From Diospyros lotus (lineage: Eukaryota > Streptophyta > Magnoliopsida > Ericales > Ebenaceae): 64,000 nt of DNA. The notes under the pieces are model-generated. The model saw only the letters and a list, made by a program, of their open reading frames with translations. It did no database searches and had not been told where the DNA came from. A program made the translations under genes and the position numbers. The DNA lies in the NCBI RefSeq assembly GCF_014633365.1, contig NC_068339.1:10501925-10565924 (forward strand), given 5' to 3'. Of this stretch, positions 23,164 to 33,900 are shown one piece after another. Within the stretch, counting starts at the first letter, position 1. Every line of letters starts with the position of its first letter.

Positions 23164-24975
23164 TTGAAGACTGCAACTGGAGTAGAGAGAACCCCTATCA
23201 CCGATCTTCAATTCCTTCTGTCGGTCGGATATATATATATATATATATATGTAATAAGACAATGAGTTTTAGTTTTATTTATAGAAATAAATATATATAT
23301 ATATGGAGTACAATATGAAATTAATTATATGTGCGTGTGTTTCAATAAAAGCATTTGCATATAGTGCTTTGTAAATTAGTTTAGAAATTTCAAATTAAAA
23401 AATAAAAATAATCATATATATATATTTTTGTTATATCCTTTATATTCCTGGATTGTAGTTCAATTGGTTAGATCAACATTCTAAGGGTAGTGGTGGGGGG
23501 GGGACTCTTCTTTTCCTTTTTTTCTTTCTCACTTAATTGGCTTCAATATGGAGATAGACAATTGATATAAGATGATCATACTAGCTCTTTTATTTTTTAT
23601 TTTTTTATCTTTATCATGCTTCTTTTCTTCTTTTTCTTCCAAGAAAATTAGATCGTTTAGAACTCAACTTCTTTAATAAAGAACTTCGTTCAGCCTCTGC
23701 AGAATACATATTACTGGGTCCTAGTGATGGCATAATATGAGTGATGATGAGTTAGCTAGTGCTCTTATTTTAAAATCATCCTTTCTACCGAAATTTATCT
23801 AATTATATATACATGCACACACATATGGGTAGGTGTGTGCTAAGGGTATTACATGTGTTATGTATTTGTACACGAAATTAAGGATAAGATTGAAGCTGTT
23901 AAGAGAGATCGAGTTCAATTTAAAGTATATGAGATACAAAATATCATTCATTCATAGATTCAAATATATAAAAAAAGAATAATTTATCATATCCATGCAC
24001 GTTCTTAATTTAGAGTTATATGCTGTTTAATTATTTAAAAGAAATGAATTGAAATCATGCATATTATTATTACATTCCCCCTCCCGGCCCCCAACTACTA
24101 CTATACATATTGTTTCTTAATTTTCTCTCTTATTTTTATTAAATAATATTTTTTTTATTTTCTTTGATAAGTATAGTACGTATTAATTTTGTTTAGTCCA
24201 TTTATATATCAATTTTCAGCTAATATATATAACTAGTAAAAATGATTAGAGATCCAAAGCTCATGCATGTAACAAATTTGTCATATTAGCAAATGAAATC
24301 TATTTAAAAACACCAAATTAGAAGTTTATATATAGCATAAAGAAATATGGAAAGCAATGAAGAAGGGAACATTTAACATGTTATAAATTAACTTCAGACA
24401 AAAAAATACAACCAATAATATTCAAGCAAAAGTACGTAAAATCAAGTAAATCACGATGATGTTTTTCGTAAACACAAATTCAATCCAAATAACAGTATTA
24501 CTATATATGTCAAGGCAATTAAAAGGGTTAATTTGTTTTAAGCAAAACCTCTCAAATTCACTGTCAAAATGCGTACGTACGTGTAGGATTATGTTAAGAG
24601 TAATTGCAGATGATAAGAGACTGAGACTACATATACATACGAACCCTTCATTAATTTTATTTTTTATTGAGCATTAAAAATCAGACTTAGGGTAATTAAG
24701 CAGAAGATATTGATTATTAGACTAATCATATCATATAATAATGATGATTTTTAATAGCAAAAGAGTGTCCGTCGGCAAAGGAGATGGACAATGGCGATAG
24801 AGATCCAGTAAGTCAACCGACACCGTCAAGTTGATCCCTTCTATCTATCTATCCGTCATCCGGTCAAGTCGGAGCTGATGCCTGCGAGGAGAGAGAGAGA
24901 GAGAGAGAGTATATGTTTGTTTTTTGAGGGGGTAGTTCTGTAATTTCAGGTAAAAATTGGAGGGAAAATTGAAGA
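23164..24975. other. 3' UTR of the monooxygenase gene and intergenic DNA
   Basis: Several AATAAA-like words (about 23284-23350) could serve polyadenylation. TA microsatellites occur at about 23230-23250 and 23290-23303. A tRNA-like patch TGTAGTTCAATTGGTTAGAT near 23454 lacks a matching B box. No gene is supported. A (GA)n run lies at about 24890-24908. Confidence 0.4.
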
Positions 24976-25051
24976 TGGAGATAAGGGGTATCGAACCCCG
25001 TACCTCTCGTCGTATGCAAAGCGAGCGCTCTACCGTTTGGGCTACATCCCC
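24976..25051 (-). tRNA. Degenerate tRNA-Ala (anticodon TGC), probably a pseudogene
   Basis: The minus strand begins GGGGATGTAGCCC at 25051 and closely follows plant nuclear tRNA-Ala: a D-arm ending GGTAGAGCG, anticodon loop TTTGCAT, T-arm GGGGTTCGATACCCC, and an acceptor strand TATCTCC with discriminator A at 24976. It departs from a good gene in three ways. The 3' side of the anticodon stem has three extra bases (76 instead of 73 nt), so the stem cannot close as CTCGC/GCGAG. A T-to-C change breaks one D-stem pair. The last T-stem pair is also mismatched. No CCA is encoded, as expected in plants. I judge it a decayed copy rather than a working tRNA. Confidence 0.65.
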
Positions 25052-25518
25052 ACTAATGCCCCTTCTTGACATAATTAATTACTGATTAAAATTCTCCAGG
25101 TTTCTTTCATTTTTTGTGCCTATTTTCATTTTTCTGAATTTTAATAATAAAGATTGATAATACTATTTGATAAAACTTTGTGTATTCTATTGTATGATGA
25201 TTATATATATGTGTGTATGTTTTATTGTTAAAAGGTGTGAAAATATTTAAATTCAGAACCTTATAAATGCCATGAGTTATAATTATATTTATTTATTAGG
25301 AATTTTAGAAGATGAATAAACCCAATTATTTCGATTCTAAAATAGTAGAGTTGCCACTAAAACGTTGGTATATCAATGGCTACATCATTGATAATTTTTG
25401 CTAATACTTTGAATAAAAATAGGAAAAGTAGATAAGGAAGAAAATTTTGAAGCCATATCAAGGCACGGTTTGGCCCGTTGTAATCAAAGTAGAAATAGCT
25501 TTTTGGCCCTTACAGGTG

Positions 25519-25700
25519 TAGCACGGATGGTTCACAAGGTAAAAAATTACACCCAAAGATGCAGGTTCGAGTCATAGTAGCCGTAGTGTGGGAGTTTCAT
25601 CCTCTTGTGAAGGTGGCTCCTTATGGGCACTATGCACTGTGCCTCTTACCTTGGGAGTCGCCGTGTACCGTAATTAACCATTTTCACGTGCATGGAGCAA
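25519..25700 (+). mobile_element. tRNA-derived SINE-like sequence
   Basis: TAGCACGGATGG (25519-25530) fits a pol III A box and GGTTCGAGTC (25564-25573) fits a B box, with tRNA-like spacing of 33 bp. The DNA after it is GC-richer than the flanks (to about 25700), as in the tRNA-unrelated body of plant SINEs. I could not find a clear tail or target duplication, so the 3' boundary is a guess. Confidence 0.45.
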
Positions 25701-25745
25701 TGTGTGAGGGGCCTTTAAGGTGAGGGATTTCACCTTTTACACTCA

Positions 25746-26540
25746 GGGGGCGTTTGTTAAAATGAGCAAGATAAGGTGGTATCAAAATAAAATTGGAATG
25801 CTTTCCGAGTCAAGATATGAAATGATCAAGATAAGGCCGGAAAGCATTCCAAGATTTCTATCAGACTGTTTGTTAAATTTTTTAGAATCCACTGATAATT
25901 GTATTTTTTATTTCCATGTGTTTGTTAATACATATGATAAGCACCAAGATAAGGGTTTTTTTTTACCAAAATATCCATATTATCAAATTTATGATTAAAA
26001 TAGTATTTTATGATTAATATGAATTGTCAAAAAAATTAAGATTAAAATTAAAAATAATATTTTATTTTTCAAATTTATGTCCAAAAATAAATTTAAAAGG
26101 AGTTGAAAAGAGTTAAATAAAATATATATAGAGAGAGAAATTTAAATTTTAAAAATCAATGAAATGAATAATGTCATTTAAATTTTAAAAATTGTTAAAA
26201 CATATAATAATTTAAAAATATATTAAAAAATATTAATTATAAGAGTTAAATAAATAAGATTTTTTAATAAATTTAAATCTTTAAAATGCACTAAATGACA
26301 TTAATTATTTTACAAGAGATAGATAAGTAATTCAGCCTTATCTTGAAAGAGCAATATAAATTTATTCGAAGAGAGAGGTCGGATAAATTTATCTTGAAAG
26401 GGGTAGATAAGATGTGACGTGAGGACCTTTTTTGAAAATGATCAAATAAGATTAACAAACACGTTGAAAATACCAAACATCTAGAATGTTTCTTATATCT
26501 AACTTTTTTTTTTTTTTTATCTTGATTAACAAATACTCTC
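25746..26540. mobile_element. Possible TIR-bearing MITE (hAT-like)
   Basis: The left end GGGGGCGTTTGTTAAAATGA and the right end (reverse complement GAGAGTATTTGTTAATCAAG) form imperfect inverted termini, each followed by CAAGATAA. The interior is AT-rich with more copies of AAGATAAG in both orientations. The G-rich GTTTGTTAA start resembles hAT MITEs, but no clean 8-bp target duplication is visible. Superfamily and exact limits are uncertain. Confidence 0.4.
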
Positions 26541-26589
26541 AAGGAATAACTGATAAAAGGGAAAAGAACTGGAATTAGAGAAGGCTAGG

Positions 26590-27060
26590 GGGGCCATGGG
26601 TGCAAATGAGGAAAACTAGGAAGAAGAAAAAGGTGGCGTGCCCCGAGAAAGGTGGCAGGGCGAGGGGAGAGGAGAAGGCAAAGCAGTGCGAGGTATTTAT
26701 GGCAATTTGGAAAGCCAATCTGTTCCACCTTTCCCCTTTCTCTCTTTCTCTCTCTCCCTCTTTGTGTTTCTATGAACGATAATTGGATTGTTCATGTTTT
26801 GCTTCTTTCTTTTCTTCTTCTTCTTCTTCTTCCTCCTCTTCCTCTTCCATCGTCTGTATTATTTTAGTTTGCTGCAATTTTATATTATTATTCTGAATCT
26901 CTCGTCTTGAGGACCCAAACAGAGAGTTCTCTGCCAACCACAGGATTTGGCTCCTCGGCTCAGTTCCTCCTCCCCTATGCCATGGCCCTCCTCCATTAGA
27001 TTCCCAGCCATAGAACATACCCCTTTTCAGGTCGCTCTCTCTCTTTCTCTCTCGCTCTCT
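26590..27060 (+). promoter_or_regulatory. Probable promoter and first untranslated exon of the SAUR gene
   Basis: A CT-rich stretch (about 26730-26850, with TTCTTCTTC repeats) is followed by GC-richer DNA and then TTTTCAG/GTCGCTCT near 27027-27038, which could be a 5' splice donor (AG/GT). The SAUR coding region starts only at 28745, so a long leader intron of about 1.7 kb is likely. No protein-coding frame here looks real. Transcript data would be needed to fix the exon. Confidence 0.35.
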
Positions 27061-27927
27061 CTATATATATGTGTGTGTGTGTGTGGGCGCGCGTGAATTT
27101 TATCTATGCATGCACATTTTGCACAAGCATGTGTAGATGTTAGATTTTATGGGTTTCGTCTATTTGGTGATTTTTGTTAGGGAATTAGTTTGACGTCGAT
27201 TGTTAGGATCGGATCGTGGACAATCACATAAAAAGACAACAAGACACAAAAAATTTAACATAATTTCTCGTTAATGCCAACGTTCCCAATCCCTCGATAA
27301 TGGGATTGTCCATTAACTGTAGTTTTTGCAATGGAGAAACCTACAATTTTGAACCATCCCTGCATGGTGGGATATTCCCCCCAGATTTTATGTTCTCTTC
27401 TTATTTGGTTGATCTTTTCTTGTGGGTATATATTTTTGCCACATTTGGTTCCTGAACAATATTTCTGTGTTGTTTATATTATTTATGTTCTTGATCCGTG
27501 ATTAGAACAACGTGTGTTTGTTTAACAATGGAAAGTTGGAAGAATGTTTCAATTTTGGGGAAAATTTTGATGCTACTTCCTCGAGGATTGGCGATTTTGT
27601 GATTACACACAGTTTCTAAACTTTATCGGGTTCAAAATCATACTTAATTTTTTATATTTGGGGCTTTTGATTTTAGCTTTAATTTTTGCTGTTCCTGACA
27701 GTAAATTGATTGTCAAAATCTATATTTGTTCTTGTAGAGTTATAGCAACAGTCTCTTTGCATGTTGAAGTAGCATCATATTTCAATTATAAATCAGTTAT
27801 AACCTAAGAACGTACCTGGGAAGACAGGACATTACAAAAGTTCTTGCATCATCTTTCGATTGTAAATCAATGGTTGCCCCTTGTTAATTTGGCAGTTCTC
27901 AGGGGAAAGAGAAAAATACTGTTCTTA

Positions 27928-28610
27928 TATATGCGTTTTGACTGTTGCGAGCATTGAATTGTTTGGTGTTTGCCCAGGTTTAATCAAGGACTCTTGTTGG
28001 TTTAGTTGCCTAAATGGTTAGAACACTATCCCATTCCCAAATTAGCCGGACCTCTTAATTTGTGCAACCCATAGCCTCGTGTAAAATCTTAAGCTCTTAT
28101 GCATTTTGACAGTACAGTGGTATGCATTGAAGTGTTTGATGTTTGCCCAGGTTTGGTTCAGGACAGAACTCTTGTTGGTTTAGTTGGCTGAATAACACGA
28201 TCTCATTTCCAAATTAGCCAGGCCTCTTAATCTGTGCACGCCATAGATTTGTGTAAAATCTTAGGTTCTTATACATTTAGATTGTAGTAAGCAGTGGATT
28301 TTTTGATGTTTGCCCAGGTTTAATCGAGAAAAGAACTCTTGTGGGTTAAATCGCCTTAATGGTTAGAACACTATTCCATTTCGAAATTAGCTGGATCTCT
28401 TAATTCGTGCAGGTCATAGACTCTTGTAAATTCGTAAGTTCTTATGCATTTTGACTGTAGTGAGCATTGAATCGTTTGATGTTTGCCCAGGTTTAATTGA
28501 GGACATAACTCTCGTTGGTTAGATCGTGTAAATGGTTAAGAACACTATCCCATTCTCTGATTAGCTGGACCTCTTAAGTTGTGCACGCCAGCCATAGACT
28601 GGTGTAAAAT
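27928..28610. repeat. Four tandem copies of a ~175-bp repeat in the SAUR leader
   Basis: The words TGTTTGCCCAGGTTT and ATTAGC.GGACCTCTTAA recur four times. The anchor TGCCCAG starts at 27971, 28144, 28311 and 28494, giving periods of 173, 167 and 183 bp. Copies are diverged by substitutions and small indels, so the array is old. It lies directly upstream of the SAUR reading frame, probably within a leader intron. Confidence 0.8.
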
Positions 28611-28744
28611 CTGATGAAGTTTTGATGTCCAAAATGTAGTGGAAAGAGAAGTGGTGAGACGTAATTGTGTGGCGTGAAATTCTCTGATACTCAATCATTG
28701 ATTTCTTGTGGTTGCGCTGTTGTGGTGGATCATATCATATAGCA

Positions 28745-29357
28745 ATGGAAGACAGTGGAACCAGTAAGGTGACCGGGATCAGGCAGATTGTTAGGCTGAA
28801 GGAGCTCCTCCAGAGATGGCAATCTGTGACGCTTGCTCCCAGGTGGAGCAACATCTCCTGCGAACAAACACAAAGCGGCATTTCACCAGCAGTTAGCAGG
28901 CGGATTAGGAGCACGACTTCGTATTGTGATTCAGATGACGATGGCTGCCAGAGCCCCGACCCACCCCACGATGTTCCCAAGGGGTATTTGGCAGTTTATG
29001 TTGGTCCAGAGCATCGGAGATTCATCATTCCCACCAGCTATCTCAGCCACCAACTGTTTAAGGTTTTGCTTGAAAAGGCTGAGGAGGAGTTTGGATTCGA
29101 CCATTGTGGTGGCCTCACCCTCCCTTGCGAGATTGAGACCTTCAAGTACCTGCTCAAGTGCATGGAAACTCGTCAGAATGATCAGCCTACCGCAGCAGAC
29201 AGCACGGGTTAGTGATCTGCGTTTCCTTTGCTCCGTTCTTTAGTAGTTTTGAACTCATTTATGGTTTAATTCTCTAGAAAATGCATCCATATATGTATGA
29301 ATCGAAGAGTTCTTGGTATTTTTTGCAGCTGGGACCTCATCAACCATTGAAGAGTAG
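28745..29357 (+). CDS. SAUR family auxin-responsive protein (about 163 aa, 2 exons)
   Basis: The ATG at 28745 opens with [20 protein letters not shown], typical of one long-N-terminus SAUR clade. The SAUR domain covers about residues 76-140, with [18 protein letters not shown] and [18 protein letters not shown]. SAURs promote cell expansion by inhibiting PP2C.D phosphatases and so activating plasma-membrane H+-ATPases. Read through, the frame stops at 29212 (155 aa). However, GGTTAG at 29207-29212 is a donor and TTTTGCAG ends at 29328. Splicing 28745-29207 to 29329-29357 restores a C-terminus ending GTSSTIEE, which resembles the ends of related SAURs. I prefer the spliced form, and intron retention would give the shorter protein. 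An in-frame TTG upstream is not needed as a start. Confidence 0.88.
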
Positions 29358-30242
29358 GCAATTATTTCAGGATTTGGCTGATTTATCTGGTGTAAAGCAG
29401 GGGTTCTCTGTATGCAGATTCAGTTTCATTTCTTCTTTTTTAACTTTCATTATTGTTAAGTGAAAAATGATAGGGTTTAGCTAGAATTTTTTTTGTCGTT
29501 CAAGTTGGTGAATTTGGAGCAGAACTCATTGAAGGCTGGTGTTCGATCATGTCTCTTGCTTGTAAGGCATCTGAAGCTTGATTGATATTTGCTTAAAGCT
29601 CGAACCACAACTTATTGTTGAGCAAATTGTCCAACAATATTTCATACTTCTTCTTCTTCTTCGTGGTATTGTCCAAAGATTCAGCAAGGACGATCTAGTG
29701 TATTATAAACGCTTCATCATGTTTTAAGGTTGAGAAATATGTCAACCTCCATTTAGCAGTGTTGAAAGATGATTCTTGTTTGTTGCTTGCAGTGTTGAAT
29801 TTAGATCATCGAGAACATGCTTTGAGTTAGTAGCTTGCCTTTAGAACAACGTATGCTTTACACTTGAAACTCTAAACAAGCCAGACAGGCCACGTTGTGC
29901 GATCAAGTTTGGGCGTCCAATATTGTGATTTAGTGGAAAATTGAGTATTTGAGGGTTGGATTGGCAATGCTTACTAACTTGGCATCTTCTATGAATGCGT
30001 CGGATGATAATTGGTGTGAAGTATTTGCGTTAGCTTCTTCTCAACTTGTAATCACAATCCATTTACTTGTATTGTTTAAGAGGGCTTAGATATATACATT
30101 AACCATATTCCTAGGTATTATCCTCTTACTTAACCTTTAAAACAGAAAGAAGAAAAAGAAAAATGAGATCCGCACGCTTGCATGATTCATATGCTTCATA
30201 AAGCCATTTCGGGTGAAGATTGATGTAGCCATATTAGTTTAA
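29358..30242 (+). other. 3' UTR of the SAUR gene and intergenic DNA
   Basis: The region is moderately AT-rich and has no further coding signal. The nearer part probably belongs to the 3' UTR, although no strong polyadenylation site stands out. Confidence 0.4.
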
Positions 30243-30251
30243 TTTTAAATT

Positions 30252-30950
30252 GGATCATGCTATTTGTACATAAGTTCACTTACATGTGGGTTTACGGGTA
30301 AGGTGAAAAGCCTATTTTATCATATTCTCTCTTATTTCAATGACCATTTTATCCCTTTCTATCATCTCTCTTCTTCCTCCTCTCCTCTCTCTTCTCCTCC
30401 CCCTTTAGCACCACCCGTCGACGCCCACCGCTACCTCGTTTGGCCGACTAGTGACGGTCGTCACTTGCCTGGCCAATCGTCGCCTGGTTAAGGTGAAAAG
30501 CCTATTTTGTCCCCCTTTCTTTTATTTCAATGTCCATTTTACCCCTTTATATCTTTTCTCTCCCTCATCTCCTCTCTCTCTCTCCCTTCTCCTCCCCTTT
30601 CAGCACTGCCCATCGACGCCCATCACTGCCTCGCTTGGCCAATTATCGATAGTCGCCGCTCACCTCTTGCGCCTCGTCTCTTGCCTGGTCGACCGCCACC
30701 TCGCATCTCAGCCAGGCGAGGGGACGGTAGGGCAGGCAAGGCGTGAGGCGTCGACCGTCTACTAGGCGAGAGGTGAGAGGTGAGGCGTTGACTATTAGCT
30801 AGGTAAGGCAATGCTGGGCGATGAGACAAAGGCAACAACAACGGCTAAAGGGGAAATGAGAGAGAGAGAGAGAGATAAGAGGAGAGAAGTCGCGATATTC
30901 TCACGATAAATCTCAATTGTAAAGTTATTTATGTACATATAGCATTATCC
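30252..30950. mobile_element. Second non-autonomous MULE, 0.7 kb
   Basis: The left end GGATCATGCTATTTGTACAT and the right end (reverse complement GGATAATGCTATATGTACAT) are terminal inverted repeats. The flanking 9-mers TTTTAAATT (30243-30251) and TTTCAAATT (30951-30959) differ by one base, fitting a Mutator-type 9-bp target duplication. The inside is CT-rich on the left and GC-rich on the right, with a 190-bp tandem duplication. No transposase is encoded. Confidence 0.75.
30301..30680. repeat. 190-bp tandem duplication inside the second MULE
   Basis: AGGTGAAAAGCCTATTTT begins at 30301 and again at 30491. The two units share a CT-rich middle (CTCCTCTCTC), CGACGCCCA words and a CTCGTTTGGCC / CTCGCTTGGCC segment. 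The open frames across it are Ser/Pro/Leu-rich low complexity and not called as genes. Confidence 0.8.
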
Positions 30951-30959
30951 TTTCAAATT

Positions 30960-33900
30960 TGAGTAAGGGGAAGATGGAATGTTGATTTTGCAAATCTTTG
31001 TGAACATGCACATGTTTCCAAGATGACCAACATGATGGGGTGCTGTTAAAAGAACAGGCCAATATGTTAGATTATAACATCACTGTCTTAATTAGGACTT
31101 AAGATTAGTGGCAGGCAGTGATCTTAATTAATCTTGTCCTGTGGCATGTTTTTGTCATAATCTTGCTTGGGGAATCTCATCAATTTTTGCTTCTTTTTTT
31201 TTTTTTCGTTTCTATTTTTTAAGTTGGCAGATGTCATGAAGAGAGAAGACTCGCATGTGTTCCAACTAATTTCTATATATTATTGTCAAGTAATTAAGAA
31301 GATACATCCAACTTTAACTATAAAATACAAATAGCTTGAATGTTTAATTTTTTTTTTTGGTTCTTCTAATTCTATGCGTAATTTCAAAAGAGGAAGTGTT
31401 GTTCAACCGTGAATTAAATTGAGTTGAGCAAAGTGTTAGATAAGTTATTGTATTTTAGTTTTGAGATTAATTAATTTAATCTAATTTTATATTTTGAAAA
31501 GATCAAATAAAATATTTTATTTTTAGATTTCAAGTCAATTTGATCAATATACTTTAAATAAGTCATTGTACTTTTAAATTTGAGTCACATTAACTATTAT
31601 AATAAATATTTTTTAGACCATCTAATGACGTTTTAATTCTATTAAGAATGTCAATTTTATCTTTAATCAAAATACCACCCCCCCCCCCCCCCCAAAAAAA
31701 AAAAAAAAAAGTGTATCTGCATACATGCATGCACTCTGATGAATGATGATGAGATTTGAACATATCATTGAAATTTTTAATTAATTTATATTATGGAGTT
31801 TGAACATTTGATCAATAACTCATCTATATATGCTAATAACACTGCCACTAATATCTCTATATCTATATCTATATAGCCTAAACAATAACATCACCAAAAT
31901 TTATATATACACATTTCTGAATCAGCAATTCAACCAATATAAAACCAGGCAAAGTGAATCAGCAATAGCATTGCATTGGATCCAACTGCAAATTGAGTTT
32001 TGGGTTTGGATAGTCGACATTGATTGGGCATGATGTGACTCAGACCAATCTCAGAATGTTCCCTGTCTTTTTATCCTTACTCTCCCCCACCCAACCCAAT
32101 TAGAATTTAGAAGCCCTTCTGAGAAACCAAATTATGTGGAGGTAAATCTTATTACTTAAACCCTAAACCTTAACTCTAAATGGTACTAATTACTTAACTA
32201 AATTATTATGAATGCAAGATAAATCAACTCAACAATACAAGACTTGTCTAAGAGAGTGAGGAAGTTTTATTAGATTTCAATAGTGATATATAATAATACC
32301 ATAAATTCTTTCATCTTTCAAACCCTACTAATAATGATATAGATGATACAAAAGTGAGAATATTATTTAAAAAAAATTTAAATCTTAAAAGCATCAAGCA
32401 TGGCTTCAGAAAGAGAGATTGCTGTGCATGCATGTGCACGTGCAGGCACATGCAAAACTGCTGGTAGGAAGTTTGACTGGCACTGGGTGTTGAGATGAGA
32501 GGCCATTTACATGTGTAAAGTGGGAGTGGTGGAGGAATCCATCACATGTCATGTCCCCTTTAAACTTTGCTCCTCTCTTCTCTCACTCCCTCCAATTTTA
32601 TTTTATTTATGAAATTAATGATAAATATTTCTCTTTATCCCTCACCTGAAGCCCTGAAACTGCTGTTTCCTCTTTATTATTTTTATTTTATTTCATTTTA
32701 AGACATTTTTGTTGTTATATTGTCCTGTTGGGTCACAGTCGCCAGGCCCACCGCAGTCTGCCAGATGGATTGCCTGGGCCCAATTGTCTTAATACTCACG
32801 CTTGGAAGACTCCTTCCCCCTCCTCCTTCCATATATCTTTAGATGCTTAAAACTTATTTAAGTAAAGATAATATTTTGTTAATATTCTTCTACCCCACTA
32901 ATTAGCAACTTCTCAAAAAATCATTTTTAGTCTTGATACCAAAACTTGTTTCTTACGGCATTACGCATAAATACAAATTATTGTCGATCTTTTAATGTTT
33001 TTTTGTTTTTTTTTTTTTTGCAGCTTATAAAATAATTTTTAAATCTATTATTTTACATAAAATAATTTTTTAGCCAAAAATATACCACATTTTATATACA
33101 AATGTAAAACTAGTATTAGTGTATGCATCTGCATTTCAAGGCATATTTCATTTTCATTTTGAAATTTTTTAAAATGCAAGTCAAAGTCAAACATCCAAAA
33201 ATAAGAGAAAATATAGCAAACATTTTACATTGAAAGAAATGTAGCCTTATTTTTATTTTTTTTAAAAAAAAAACTAAAATAAACAATTAAATGTCATAAA
33301 AAGAAAATAAAATTCTTAATCGTGAATTCGTGGTGATAATGATGAGTTTGGAGACGAGAAAAAACAGACGTACAAGAAAGCAACACCAAAACGTGGGGTG
33401 GGGGCCCATCTTATGGGCTGGGATTTGTAGGCCCACATCCCACGTGGGCTGGCTCCCAAGCCCTTGACTCACTTCACTGGTCCGCCCATCCATTATTACT
33501 TACTGTGCAGTGTGCACTGTATTCAGACTCTCTCCCCATTTAAATAAAATTCACTCTGCCTGAACCCCTACCTTAATAAGGTACTCCTCCACCATTACAA
33601 GGCTCTTTTTTAGGATAACATCACAATATCATCTTCATGCCTGTCTCTAAACTAATACAGATAATATTTTGCGACAACTATAATTATATTTTGACCATAT
33701 AATTTGGTGTTATTTGTGAGAAATTCATAATAATTTTTTTGTATGTACAATTCATTTATAACTGGGGAAGCCCATATTAGAGAGAGGGACGACCCTACGT
33801 TATTAAGTTAATAATTAGTAATGTCTTATAAGTAGTTTGATTATTTTTAATAAAAAAATATCACATAGTTATGTCTATACACATCTTTAAACTAAATTAA

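Noticed and set aside
23446..23495. tRNA- or SINE-like A box (TGTAGTTCAATTGGTTAGAT)
   Set aside because: No B box or tRNA fold follows at the right distance; it may be a very degraded relic.
28706..28744. Upstream extension of the first SAUR frame
   Set aside because: It would need a TTG start; the ATG at 28745 matches the conserved SAUR N-terminus.
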